A DNA stretch of 64,000 bases, from contig NZ_SKBR01000002.1 of assembly GCF_013450295.1 (NCBI RefSeq), positions 186,001 through 250,000 of the forward strand. Direction: 5' to 3'. Both the position numbers and the translations under genes were made by a program. Below the pieces are notes generated by a model that saw only the letters and a list, made by a program, of their open reading frames with translations, did no database searches and was not told the origin of the DNA. Below are positions 43,748 to 52,417 of the stretch, in pieces. Source of the DNA: Streptomyces sp. AJS327 (GTDB taxonomy: Bacteria; Actinomycetota; Actinomycetes; Streptomycetales; Streptomycetaceae). The first letter of the stretch is position 1. Each line of letters starts with the position of its first letter.

Positions 43748-43776
43748 CGGGGTCTCTCCTTGCTTTGGCTGCCGCC

Positions 43777-46089
43777 TCAGCGGGCGTGGTTCAGCCCGTC
43801 GGTGGGCGAGGCGGGGATGGGCGGCACGGTGGGCTTGGGCTCGAAGGCGAGCGTGTCGTGGTTGACGGGGAAGTGGGTGGGCATCGTCCCGGTGGCCCGG
43901 CCGTAGGCGCAGGCGACCGCCGCCATCGCGGCGGCGACCCCCAACTCCCCGGCGCCGCCCGGCTCTTCGGACGTGCTGGGCATGACGATGACGCGCAGCT
44001 CGGGCGGGGTGTTCCACTGCCGGGTGTAGAAGTAGTTGTCCCAGCTCGCCTCCAGGAAGTGTCCGTCGCGCAGGTGGAGGCTGGAGGTCAGGGTGAGCGC
44101 GATGCCGTCCATGACGCAGCCCATCATCTGGGCCTCCAGCCCGCGCGGGTTGACGGCGAGGCCCACGTCGACGACGAAGACGACCCTGGTGACGCGCGGA
44201 CCGGTCACCCCGTTCCGGATGGGCCGGTTGACGGTCTCCGGGCGGCAGTCGATCTCCACCAGGGCGGCGCTGCACGCTTTGTACTCCGCGTGGAAGGCGA
44301 TGCCCTGCGCCGTGCCGGAGGACATGGAGCGGCCCCAGTCCCCGGCCTCCGCGGCCTTCTCCAGCACCGCCCGGGAGCGCTCGTCGCGCAGGAAGTCGCG
44401 CCGGAGGCGGTAGGGGTCCCGGCCGGTCCGCTCCGCGAGCCGGTCGACCATCAGCTCCCGGGCGCAGGTGACGTCCGGCGAGTAGACGTTGCGCATGCTG
44501 CCGGTGTTGAAGCCCCGGTCGGTCTCGGTGAGCAGCCGGTCGTTCGCCCCGAAGTCGTACGACATCGTCTGGCTGAGCTGGAAGAACGTCTCCGAGAAGC
44601 CGATGTCGCCCACCGGCAGTCTGGCGGCCAGCGCGGTGACGACCTCGCCGAGCCCGTGTCCGAGGTCGGTGGAGACGCTGGTGTGCCGCTGCCGGTAACT
44701 CAGCACGGTGTCACCGGAGTAGGCGATGCGCACCCGCGAGGTGGCCATGGGGTGGGTGCGGCCCTGGCGCGCGTCGTCGGCGCGGTGCCACATCAGTCTG
44801 ACGGGCGCACCCACCTTCCGGGAGACCTCGGCGGCCTCCAGCGCGGCGTCGAAGAACAGCTTGCGGCCGAAGGAGCCACCGCCCTGCGTGACGTGCACGG
44901 TGACGCTCCGCTCGGGCAGTCCGAGCCGCGCGGCGATGGACTGCTGGGCCACGATGGGGGACTTGAGCGAGGCCCAGATCTCCGCGCGGTCCGAACGCAC
45001 GTCCGCCACCGCACAGTTGGGTTCCAGCGCGCTGTTGCTGCGGAAGGCGAAGCTGAACCGGCCCTCCACGAAGGGAGTTGGCGGTTTCGGCCCGAGCGGC
45101 AGCTCGGCCTTCTCCAGCTCGCGGAGCACCGTCTCGTCGGACTTCCCCTCGGCGGTGCCGGGTTCCCAGTCCACGCGGAGCGCGCGTACCGCGTCGACGC
45201 ACTGCCCGAAGGTCTCCGCGCGCACCGCGACCCCGGTGGAGATCTCCACGACGTGGGTGACGCCCGCCATGGACCGCACCTCGGGGAGGTTCCGCACCGA
45301 ACCGACCCCGCCGTTGATGGTGGGTGGGCGGCAGACCATCGTCGGTTTCGCGCCCGGGACGTCCACGTCCATCGCGAACTTCTTGCGGCCGGTGACCGCC
45401 TCCAGGGCGTCGATGCGGTTGCGGGGGGTGCCGATGACGGTGAAGTCCGCGCGCGGCGTCAACTCCACGGACACCTTCCGGGTTCGGGCGCTCGCGGCCC
45501 TCCCGGCGAGCGCGCCGATGTCGACGCGGCGGCCGGAGCGGCCGGTCACCACCCCGTCCTTCACCGTCAACTCGCCCGGGGAGCCCCCGAGTTCCTTCGC
45601 GGCGACCTCCAGGAGCCGGTGCCGGGCGAGGGCGGCCGCGACGCGCACCGGGGTGTACGTGGAGATGGTGGTGTTCGAGGCGCCGGTGAGCTGGTTGAAC
45701 AACAGCTCCGGCCGGGCGTCGGCCAGCGTGACGCGCACCCGCTCCAGCGGGACGCCCAGCTCCTCCGCGATCAGCATGGACGTCGAGGTGGTGATGCCCT
45801 GCCCCACCTCGGCCCGCGGCAGTGCGAAGGAGACCGTGCCGTCCGGGTTGACCTCGACCCGGACCAGGTTCGCCGTCGGCAGCGCCGCCAGCGTCATCAG
45901 GTCGTTGAGGTCGGCGACCTCGGTGATCTCCGGTGAGGGCAGCCGGGCGTCCGCGGCCGCCGTCGTCGCGGTCGCCGGGGAGAGCTCGGCGGCGGCCACC
46001 AACGTGGGCGCGGCCACCAGGTATCCGAGGAAGCGCCGCCGTCCGACACCGTCGCCCCGATCGTCTCCCGAGGCTTCCGTTTCCGTCAT
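43777..46089 (-). CDS. iorB: Molybdopterin-binding oxidoreductase subunit (IorB-like), Tat-exported
   Basis: 770 residues from ATG 46089 (GGGGAG directly upstream). The N-terminus has a twin-arginine signal, GRRRFLGYLVAAPTLVAAAEL, so the folded enzyme is exported by Tat. The body shows molybdenum-hydroxylase features: AEVGQGITTSTSMLIAEELG, GGGSFGRKLFFDAALEAAEV, and EEPGGAGELGVAAA, where the last holds the expected catalytic Glu near the end. It hydroxylates an N-heterocycle or oxidises an aldehyde using water as oxygen source; the actual substrate is unknown. Forms an operon with the Fe-S subunit. No XdhC-type maturation gene is in this window. Confidence 0.88.
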   Translation of the reverse strand: MTETEASGDDRGDGVGRRRFLGYLVAAPTLVAAAELSPATATTAAADARLPSPEITEVADLNDLMTLAALPTANLVRVEVNPDGTVSFALPRAEVGQGITTSTSMLIAEELGVPLERVRVTLADARPELLFNQLTGASNTTISTYTPVRVAAALARHRLLEVAAKELGGSPGELTVKDGVVTGRSGRRVDIGALAGRAASARTRKVSVELTPRADFTVIGTPRNRIDALEAVTGRKKFAMDVDVPGAKPTMVCRPPTINGGVGSVRNLPEVRSMAGVTHVVEISTGVAVRAETFGQCVDAVRALRVDWEPGTAEGKSDETVLRELEKAELPLGPKPPTPFVEGRFSFAFRSNSALEPNCAVADVRSDRAEIWASLKSPIVAQQSIAARLGLPERSVTVHVTQGGGSFGRKLFFDAALEAAEVSRKVGAPVRLMWHRADDARQGRTHPMATSRVRIAYSGDTVLSYRQRHTSVSTDLGHGLGEVVTALAARLPVGDIGFSETFFQLSQTMSYDFGANDRLLTETDRGFNTGSMRNVYSPDVTCARELMVDRLAERTGRDPYRLRRDFLRDERSRAVLEKAAEAGDWGRSMSSGTAQGIAFHAEYKACSAALVEIDCRPETVNRPIRNGVTGPRVTRVVFVVDVGLAVNPRGLEAQMMGCVMDGIALTLTSSLHLRDGHFLEASWDNYFYTRQWNTPPELRVIVMPSTSEEPGGAGELGVAAAMAAVACAYGRATGTMPTHFPVNHDTLAFEPKPTVPPIPASPTDGLNHAR

Positions 46090-46409
46090 CTCCCCGCACT
46101 CCCGGGCCGGTTGGTCGAGGGAGCGCGCTGGCCGCCGCCTGCCCCCGGTGCGGTAGCAGCGTATGTACCGGCGTGCCGCCGCGTCGATGACCAGGATGCC
46201 TCCGCACGCCATCCGTTCACCGCACGGGCAACAGAACAGGCCAGTGAAGGAGGTGAGTTGGCGACGCGTTCCGGATGGAGCCGGACCGGACATCCCCGTG
46301 CCGGTCGTGGGCCGACGCGAGGCGGCCCCAACCGGCGGTGTGGGGAGGCCGGTTGGGGCCGGGTTCGTGGGGGCGGGCGTTCGCGGGCGCCCAGCGAGCC
46401 GCCCGGTGG
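46090..46409. other. Intergenic region between iorB promoter and baeRF gene
   Basis: No gene seen. It must hold the promoter of the oxidoreductase operon (right-to-left) and the terminator of the baeRF gene at 46324-46360. Confidence 0.5.
46324..46360 (-). terminator. Hairpin terminator after baeRF gene
   Basis: GGCCCCAACCGGC (46324-46336) pairs perfectly over 13 bp with GCCGGTTGGGGCC (46348-46360), 50 bp after the stop of the minus-strand gene. No T-run. Confidence 0.7.
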
Positions 46410-47444
46410 TCAGTGGCGGGTGGGGAAGCGGAGCAGCGCGCCGACGCCGTCGGCCAGGCCGGTGCCGCCCGGGACGAGACCGAAGGCGGACGAGGTCTCC
46501 GCGCAGGTCTTCAGCAGCAGCGACTCGCGGGGCACCCGGACGTCCTCCTCGAACAACAGGGTGTCCACAGCGCCCAGTTCAGCGGCCCGGACCACCGGCT
46601 GGTCACCCTCCGCCGCCTGCTCGTGCGGCTGCCCCGCACGCAGCGCCCCGGCGCGCTCCCCGGCCACCCGGGCGCTCTCCTCGGCGGCGAACCGCAACAG
46701 CTCGTCGTTGAGGGCCTCGTCGGAGGCGCGCTCGTCGCGGCCGCCGCGCTCCGTCTCCACCAGCAGCGCGGCGAGACCGTCGTGCAGGGCGTCGCGTACC
46801 GCGGCGCGCGCCTGAACCCCCCCGGCCAGTACCACCAGTTCGGGGCGGAACCGGTCGGCGGTCCGCCGGACGTGCTCCGCCACGTCCATGGCGTTGCGGT
46901 CCACCGCCTCGTCGGCGCGCCGCTGGATCTGGTTGTGCGACAGGAAGCCGTGTCGCGGCTTGTGGACCCCCTCGATGGCGGTGCCCTGCACGGTCTCGTC
47001 GCCCAGCGCCTGCGGATGGTGCTGCTCGGCGACGACCGCCTGCCGGATCTCGGCACCCTCCTGGTCGGCGACGACCACCAGCATCCGCACCGAACGGGCC
47101 CGCTCGCGCGCGTAGGGCCCGAGTTCGGGGAGGTAGGCCCAGTGCGCCGCGTCGCCCACGCCGAGCGCCGCGTCCCACGGCTCGTCCAGGACGACGCCGC
47201 CAGCCCCGGCTACCAGGACCCGTCCGTTGGTCTGCTCCTCGCCGGGCGTTCCGGCGCGCAGCTCGCCCTCCAGGGCGTCCAGGGGCCCGGGGGGCGCGCC
47301 CTGCTGTTCGAGCCGGTCGCGGAGCGCCTGCCACCGGAGCCGAACCTGGGTGGCCGCGTTCTCGCTGGGGGACCTGCCCTCCAGGTAGACCGTCGCGAAG
47401 GGTCCCTCGTGCTGGTACAGCGGCTTCAGTGTGGACAGATCCAT
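46410..47444 (-). CDS. eRF1-like (baeRF/Rv2629-type) protein
   Basis: 344 residues. MDLSTLKPLYQHEGPFATVYLEGRSPSENAATQVRLRWQALRDRL is the typical opening of the Rv2629 family of bacterial and archaeal eRF1-like proteins. ELVVLAGGVQARAAVRDAL is the conserved central core, and VDTLLFEEDVRVPRESLLL fits the C-terminal pelota/L7Ae-like part. These proteins resemble release factor 1 of eukaryotes and may act on peptidyl-tRNA or stalled or hibernating ribosomes. I chose ATG 47444 over 47456 because GGAGCT lies seven bases before it. Single-gene unit. Confidence 0.82.
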   Translation of the reverse strand: MDLSTLKPLYQHEGPFATVYLEGRSPSENAATQVRLRWQALRDRLEQQGAPPGPLDALEGELRAGTPGEEQTNGRVLVAGAGGVVLDEPWDAALGVGDAAHWAYLPELGPYARERARSVRMLVVVADQEGAEIRQAVVAEQHHPQALGDETVQGTAIEGVHKPRHGFLSHNQIQRRADEAVDRNAMDVAEHVRRTADRFRPELVVLAGGVQARAAVRDALHDGLAALLVETERGGRDERASDEALNDELLRFAAEESARVAGERAGALRAGQPHEQAAEGDQPVVRAAELGAVDTLLFEEDVRVPRESLLLKTCAETSSAFGLVPGGTGLADGVGALLRFPTRH

Positions 47445-48119
47445 CGTCAGCTCCATAGATGATCGGCCTTCGGCTCATCGTCATACGCCGACGCCGGATC
47501 GAGTGGGTTTTCCCCGACGCGGCGCGGCGCACCACCGGCGCGGGTCCACCGGAGCGCGCTCCCTCCTCCCGCCCGGTCCCCGCCCTCCTCGCGCTCTCGG
47601 CCCACCCCCTCCCGCTCTCGTCCCGTTCGCGTCCTGTTCTCGCCCCGCCCCGGCCGGCCGCCCGGTCGCGGCGGCCGCCCTACGCCGCTCACCCCGGCCG
47701 GACCCGACCCGGACAGGGGTCATCCCGCACCCGGAGCCCGTCCCGCGCGGACGGCCCGCGTGCCCCTCCGGCCCCCCGGTTACCGGAGAGCGGCGGTTCA
47801 CACCCGCGATGCGCGAGCGGTCCTTGGAGGCGCCCCGGCCCACGGGAGCGCCAGGGGACCGGGGGAGCCGCGGGACGCGGCGGCCCGCGCGGGCCCGGCG
47901 TACGAGCCACCGCGACTGCCCGGGCCCCGCGCGCCCGTGAGCTGGGGGACCGGCGAGGAGAGGGTGGCCCGGACCCCCGTGCCGTGGGGGCTGAGTCGTG
48001 TGTGGGGGGTGCACCCAAGTGCACCTCCGTCCGGATGCTGCGTCCCTCGTGTGGCGGTCAGGCCGCTCATAGCGTCGAGAGGGACGGGCGGAAGGCGCCC
48101 GGCGAAGGGAGGGACGACG
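47445..48119. other. Long GC-rich intergenic region before the ABC operon
   Basis: No credible gene in 675 bp; frames here are Arg/Pro-rich artefacts of composition. A perfect inverted repeat, GTGCAC-CCAA-GTGCAC, lies at 48009-48024 and could be an operator for the ABC genes. Confidence 0.5.
48009..48024. promoter_or_regulatory. Inverted repeat GTGCAC-N4-GTGCAC upstream of ABC operon
   Basis: A perfect dyad 96 nt before the ABC ATPase start. GTGCAC is itself palindromic, so the site can also be read as a direct repeat. Candidate regulator site; protein unknown. Confidence 0.35.
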
Positions 48120-48962
48120 GTGTCACGACGGAGGACGGACGTGGGGCGGCAGACCACCGGGCCCGGCGTGGAGGCGCTGCGCATGGTCGCGGTGCGCAAG
48201 GTGCACGGAGCGGACGGGCGGGAGGCGGACGGAGCCGCGGCGCCGGGCGCGGTCACCGCGCTGGACGGGGTCTCGCTGAGCCTCGCGCGCGGCAGCTTCA
48301 CGGCGGTCATGGGGCCCTCGGGCTCCGGCAAGTCCACGCTGCTCCAGTGCGCCGCCGGGCTGGAGCGGCCCACCAGCGGGCGGATCGCGGTGGACGGTAC
48401 CGAGGTCACCGGCGGCAGCGAGACGGAGCTGACGCTCTTCCGCCGCGAACGGATCGGCTTCGTGTTCCAGCAGTTCAACCTGCTGCCGACGCTGACGGTG
48501 CTGGAGAACACCACCCTGCCGCTCCGGCTGGCGGGCCGGAGGCCGGACCGCCGGTACGCCGTGGCGGTGCTGGAGTGGCTGGGGCTCGGCGACCGCACGG
48601 CTCATCTGCCCGCCCAGCTGTCCGGCGGACAGCAGCAGCGGGTCGCGATCGCCCGGGCGCTGGTGAGCCAGCCGAGCGTGCTGTTCGCCGACGAGCCGAC
48701 CGGAGCACTGGACACCCGGGGCGCCCGCGCGGTCCTGGCGCTGCTCCGGCAGACCGTGCGGGAGGCCGGGCAGACCGTGGTGATGGTGACGCACGACCCG
48801 GTGGCCGCCTCCTACGCGGACGCGGTGCTGTTCCTCGCCGACGGACGGATCGTCGGCGAACTGCGGGCGCCCACCGCCGAGTCGGTCGCCGAGAGGATGA
48901 CGCACCTCGGGGACGAGGACGCCGCCGCCACCGCCCGGCGGCACGAACTGGCGGGAGCGTGA
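48120..48962 (+). CDS. ABC transporter ATP-binding protein (MacB/LolD type)
   Basis: 280 residues from GTG 48120 (AAGGGAGGGA upstream). Walker A GPSGSGKST, Q-loop FVFQQFNLLPTLTV, signature LSGGQQQR, Walker B VLFADEP and the H-loop VTHD are all intact. It fits the LolD/MacB/FtsE group that works with FtsX-type permeases. The permease follows 3 bp later. Likely cargo: peptides, lipids or antibiotics (BceA-like); not resolvable here. Confidence 0.94.
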   Translation: MSRRRTDVGRQTTGPGVEALRMVAVRKVHGADGREADGAAAPGAVTALDGVSLSLARGSFTAVMGPSGSGKSTLLQCAAGLERPTSGRIAVDGTEVTGGSETELTLFRRERIGFVFQQFNLLPTLTVLENTTLPLRLAGRRPDRRYAVAVLEWLGLGDRTAHLPAQLSGGQQQRVAIARALVSQPSVLFADEPTGALDTRGARAVLALLRQTVREAGQTVVMVTHDPVAASYADAVLFLADGRIVGELRAPTAESVAERMTHLGDEDAAATARRHELAGA

Positions 48963-48965
48963 ACC

Positions 48966-50336
48966 GTGTTGACGCTGACGCTCGCCTCGCTGCGCCGCCG
49001 CCCCACCCGCTACCTCGCCAGCTTCGTCGCGGTGCTGCTCGGCGCGACGATGGTGATGGCCTTCGGCTCCCTGCTCGACACCGCGGGCGCCCAGCCGGTC
49101 TCCGCCCAGAGCCGGGACACGCTGGAGACCATGGCGCTGGTGGTCGGCGGCTGGGGGCAGCTGCTGGTGGTCTTCGCCGTCACCTCCACCCTCGGCCTCG
49201 CCGTGCGCCAGCGGGCCCGTGAGCTGGCGCTGCTGAAGAACGTCGGTGCCACCCCACGGCAGATCGGCGCGATGGTCGTGGGGGAGGCGTTCGTGGTCTC
49301 GCTGCTCGCCGCCGCCCTGGCCGTCCCGTTCGCGCTGCCGCTCGGCGGCTGGATCCTGGACCTGCTGATCGACTCCGGCCAGGTGGACGAGGCGCTGTCG
49401 CACTCGGTAGGCCCGGTCGCGCTCGGCCAGGGCGTCGGCGGCTCGGTGCTGATGGCCGTCGTCGCCGCGCTGCTCACGGCCCGCCGCGCCACCGGGCTGA
49501 CCGCCGCCAGCGCGCTGGCCGACGCCCAGTACGACACCGGCCGCACGGGCCGGGCCCGCGCGGTGGCCGCCGCGCTGTTCCTGCTCGTCGGTACCGGTCT
49601 GGCGGTGACGACGGCCACCGCCCTGCGCGACGAGGGAGCGGACGCGCAGGCGGCCGCGGGCCCCGCGGTGATCGCCGTCTCGGTGGGGCTGGCCCTGCTG
49701 GCCCCGGCGCTGACCCGGTTCGGCGCGGCGCTGCTGGGCCGACCGCTGAGCCTCCTCTGCGGAGCCGCCGGTCAGCTCGCGGTGTGTGGCGTGCGGCACC
49801 GGATCCGGCGGCTGTCGGCCGCGGTCCTGCCGATCGTGCTGTTCACCGGGGTCGGTACGGGCACCCTCGGGATGCAGGTGGTGGAGAACGCGGCGATCGC
49901 GGACGAGGGGGTGCTGAAACCGGTCGACCAGCGGAACCTGGAGACCCTGAACCTGGTGGTGATCGGGATCGTCGCGGCCTTCTGCTGCGTGATGCTGATC
50001 AACACGCTGGTGTCCCTCACCACCTTCCGGGCGCGGGAGTTCGGCCAGCAGCGGCTCGCGGGCGCCACCCCGCGCCAGGTCCGTACCGCCGTCGGTGCCG
50101 AGGCGGCGGTGCTGAGCCTCGTCGGTGTCGCCGCCGGGGCGTTCGCCGGACTCTTCGCGCTGATCCCCTACTCCGTCTCGCGCACCGGCTCGGCGGTGCC
50201 CAACAGCGCGGCCGTGCCGTGGATCTGGCTCGGCGTCACCGGGTTCGCCACGCTGCTGACGTTCGCGGCGAGCTGGGGCACGGCCCGGCGGGTGCTGCGC
50301 CGGAGCACCGCGACCGAGGCGGTGCTCGCGGCCTGA
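48966..50336 (+). CDS. FtsX-like ABC transporter permease
   Basis: 456 residues from GTG 48966, coupled to the ATPase gene. About eight hydrophobic segments occur in two halves, each with an FtsX core: RARELALLKNVGATPRQIGAMV and RAREFGQQRLAGATPRQVRTAV. It is shorter than the usual 800-residue two-module permeases of Streptomyces and lacks a large extracytoplasmic domain, so transport by a single chain (or dimer) is expected. Confidence 0.92.
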   Translation: MLTLTLASLRRRPTRYLASFVAVLLGATMVMAFGSLLDTAGAQPVSAQSRDTLETMALVVGGWGQLLVVFAVTSTLGLAVRQRARELALLKNVGATPRQIGAMVVGEAFVVSLLAAALAVPFALPLGGWILDLLIDSGQVDEALSHSVGPVALGQGVGGSVLMAVVAALLTARRATGLTAASALADAQYDTGRTGRARAVAAALFLLVGTGLAVTTATALRDEGADAQAAAGPAVIAVSVGLALLAPALTRFGAALLGRPLSLLCGAAGQLAVCGVRHRIRRLSAAVLPIVLFTGVGTGTLGMQVVENAAIADEGVLKPVDQRNLETLNLVVIGIVAAFCCVMLINTLVSLTTFRAREFGQQRLAGATPRQVRTAVGAEAAVLSLVGVAAGAFAGLFALIPYSVSRTGSAVPNSAAVPWIWLGVTGFATLLTFAASWGTARRVLRRSTATEAVLAA

Positions 50337-50347
50337 TCCGGAAGCTT

Positions 50348-50384
50348 CCCGCTCCGGCCGTCGCGGGGGGACGGCCGGAGCGGG
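50348..50384 (+). terminator. Hairpin terminator after ABC operon
   Basis: A 15-bp perfect stem, CCCGCTCCGGCCGTC (50348-50362) with GACGGCCGGAGCGGG (50370-50384), closes a 7-base loop just 11 bp after the permease stop. Confidence 0.8.
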
Positions 50385-50488
50385 ACGGACGCGCGCGGGG
50401 GCGTTACGCGGGGGTTCCACCGTGTCTGAGCAGCAACTCATCACATCGGGTGAAACCTTGGCCGACCGTTGCGGCCAACAACCCTGAG

Positions 50489-50516
50489 TTGTCAAGCTGT
50501 TGCGCATTGTCAAGCG
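50489..50516 (+). promoter_or_regulatory. Two TTGTCAAGC direct repeats before GntR gene
   Basis: TTGTCAAGC occurs at 50489-50497 and 50508-50516, 19 bp start to start (about two helical turns), 36 nt before the GntR start. They are likely the regulator's own binding sites or part of its promoter. Confidence 0.55.
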
Positions 50517-50551
50517 ATCGGATGTCCTGGCTGGACACGGGGAGGATCCAG

Positions 50552-51304
50552 GTGTCATTCGGTGAGCAGCCCGCGTACCTGCGGGTCGCCGGGGAACTGC
50601 GGCAGCAGATCACCAACGGCTTTCTTCCCCCGCACACCCGGCTCCCCTCGCAGGCCCGCATCCGCGAGGAGTTCGGCGTCTCGGACACGGTCGCGCTGGA
50701 GGCGCGCAAGGTCCTGATGGCCGAGGGGCTGGTCGAGGGCCGCTCCGGATCCGGGACCTACGTCCGGGAGCACCCGGCGCCGCGCCGGATCCGCCGGAGC
50801 GGCTACCGCTCGCCGGGGGAGCGCACCGTCTTCCGGCAGGAGCAGTCGGACGACACCGTCAAGGGTGTCTGGGAGGCGCGGAGCGACCAGCGGGACGCCG
50901 CGCCCGGAATCGCCGACCGGCTGCGGATCACCGCCGGTTCGCGCGTGATGCGCACGCGGTATCTCTTCCGCGTGGAGGGCGAGCCGGTGATGCTCTCGAC
51001 CTCCTGGGAGCCGCTGGCGCTGACCGGCCGCTCCCCGGTGATGCTGCCGGAGGAGGGCCCGCTCGGGGGTCAGGGCGTGGTCGAGCGCATGGCGGCCATC
51101 GACCAGGTGGTCGACAACCTGGTGGAGGAGGTCGGGGCCCGGCCCGCGCTGGCCGAGGAGGCCACGGCGCTCGGCGGGGTCCCGGGCCGCGCCATGCTCG
51201 TCATCGCCCGTACCCACTACGCGGGGGGCCGCCCGGTGGAGACGGCGGACGTGGTGGTCCCCGCGGACCGTTTCCGCGTCACCTACCACCTCCCGGTGCG
51301 CTAG
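50552..51304 (+). CDS. GntR-family regulator with UTRA domain (HutC/KorSA type)
   Basis: 250 residues from GTG 50552, chosen over ATG 50522 because GGGGAGGA lies just upstream of it. The winged helix (PAYLRVAGELRQQITNGFLPPHTRLPSQARIREEFGVSDTVALEARKVL) covers residues 5-75; the rest is a UTRA ligand-sensing domain (ITAGSRVMRTRYLFRVEGEPVMLSTSWEP, then ARTHYAGGRPVETADVVVP). It resembles the plasmid-type KorSA regulators and their chromosomal relatives. Autoregulation through the TTGTCAAGC repeats is likely. Confidence 0.9.
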   Translation: MSFGEQPAYLRVAGELRQQITNGFLPPHTRLPSQARIREEFGVSDTVALEARKVLMAEGLVEGRSGSGTYVREHPAPRRIRRSGYRSPGERTVFRQEQSDDTVKGVWEARSDQRDAAPGIADRLRITAGSRVMRTRYLFRVEGEPVMLSTSWEPLALTGRSPVMLPEEGPLGGQGVVERMAAIDQVVDNLVEEVGARPALAEEATALGGVPGRAMLVIARTHYAGGRPVETADVVVPADRFRVTYHLPVR

Positions 51305-51834
51305 CAACTCCCCGCCCGCTCCCCGCCGTTCCGTGCGCTGCTGGGCTGCTGGTCGCTGGCTGTCGGCCATCGCCTCCCGCCGGCCGGCCGCTGGCGGTCG
51401 GCTGCCGTCCCGTCCACCTCCCGTGCGGTGCGGCACTGTCCGGCGAGGGGTGTTCAACTCGCCTCCTCCGCCGATGTCCTGAGGTCAGTTGGTCAACTCT
51501 CGCCGTCCGCCGGTGATGTGTTGTCCGGACGGCCAAGCGGACGGCTGTGTGGTCGTGTTCGGAGGGCTGGGGGCTCGGGGGCGGTCCCGGCGGTGCGCTC
51601 ATGTCGCCGGTGTCCGGCTGGGGTTCGCCGAGGGGGCGGGCTCGCGTGGGGTGGCCGTACCCGGGGTAGCACGCGGTGGCGGGGCGATGAGGCCGGATGT
51701 CGGCCCCCCACGGGCCCCGGAGGGCCAAGTGCAGGGGATCTTCGACGCGTTGGGGGAGCACGGCTGGCCGAAAAGGACGTCTCTCCGTGCCATGACGAAT
51801 GCGTTGGGTGAAGGCCAGGCGTAAGCTCCGGCAT
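51305..51834. other. Intergenic region, no gene seen
   Basis: 530 bp with only composition-driven frames on both strands and no plausible ribosome-binding sites. No hairpin or repeat stands out. Confidence 0.5.
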
Positions 51835-52050
51835 ATGCGAAGCGTGAGCGGCGACAGCGACACTGTGCAGCCCTGGCACGTCATACGGCAGGACCGGCAC
51901 GGCAACCGCTACCGCGTCGGGAGCTACCCCACGCGGGGCGAGGCGCAGCAGGTCATCGAGCGGCTGGGCGGTACGGCGGACGGGCCGGGGGAGTACCTGG
52001 TCGAGTGGAAGATGGTCCCCGGGGCAGCGGAGGGCGGCGGGCGCGGCTGA
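51835..52050 (+). CDS. Short SPOR-domain protein
   Basis: 71 residues. WHVIRQDRHGNRYRVGSYPTRGEAQQVIERLGG fits the small stand-alone SPOR-type proteins conserved in Streptomyces. There is no signal peptide or membrane helix, so it is likely cytoplasmic, unlike typical SPOR proteins that bind septal peptidoglycan. Function unknown. ATG 51835 has only a weak ribosome-binding site; single gene. Confidence 0.85.
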   Translation: MRSVSGDSDTVQPWHVIRQDRHGNRYRVGSYPTRGEAQQVIERLGGTADGPGEYLVEWKMVPGAAEGGGRG

Positions 52051-52417
52051 CGCTCCCGCCGGGTATCCCGTGCTCCGGGGGTGTCGCCCGCACCTCCGCG
52101 TTCCCGCGTTCCCCCGTTTCCGTACGGCCGCGCGTCCCGGTGCCCCTCCGCCCTACGTAACCGGGGTAACCGGGTAAGCCCGTAAGCCCGTGACGGTCTC
52201 CCCGTAACCCTGTGTCCCCGTGTCCCCGCCCTCCCCCGTGCCCGTGGGTGCTGGCGCGGGGGCGTGACCCGGCGGGGTGTGCGGGGCGGGCCCCAAGCGG
52301 AGTAGCCGTGCGGTGCCCCCAACCTGTCCACGTGCAGAATCGGATCTATGGGCCTCTTCGCCCACCTCGTCCGCGTTCGCCGGGCGAGGCGGCTACCCGA
52401 TCAGGGGCGTGGGCAGT
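52051..52417. other. Intergenic region with short GTAA-type repeats
   Basis: No gene seen. A short run at 52156-52190 repeats TAACCGGG and TAAGCCCG elements, which could form weak hairpins. It must hold the promoter of the phosphatase gene that follows. Confidence 0.4.
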
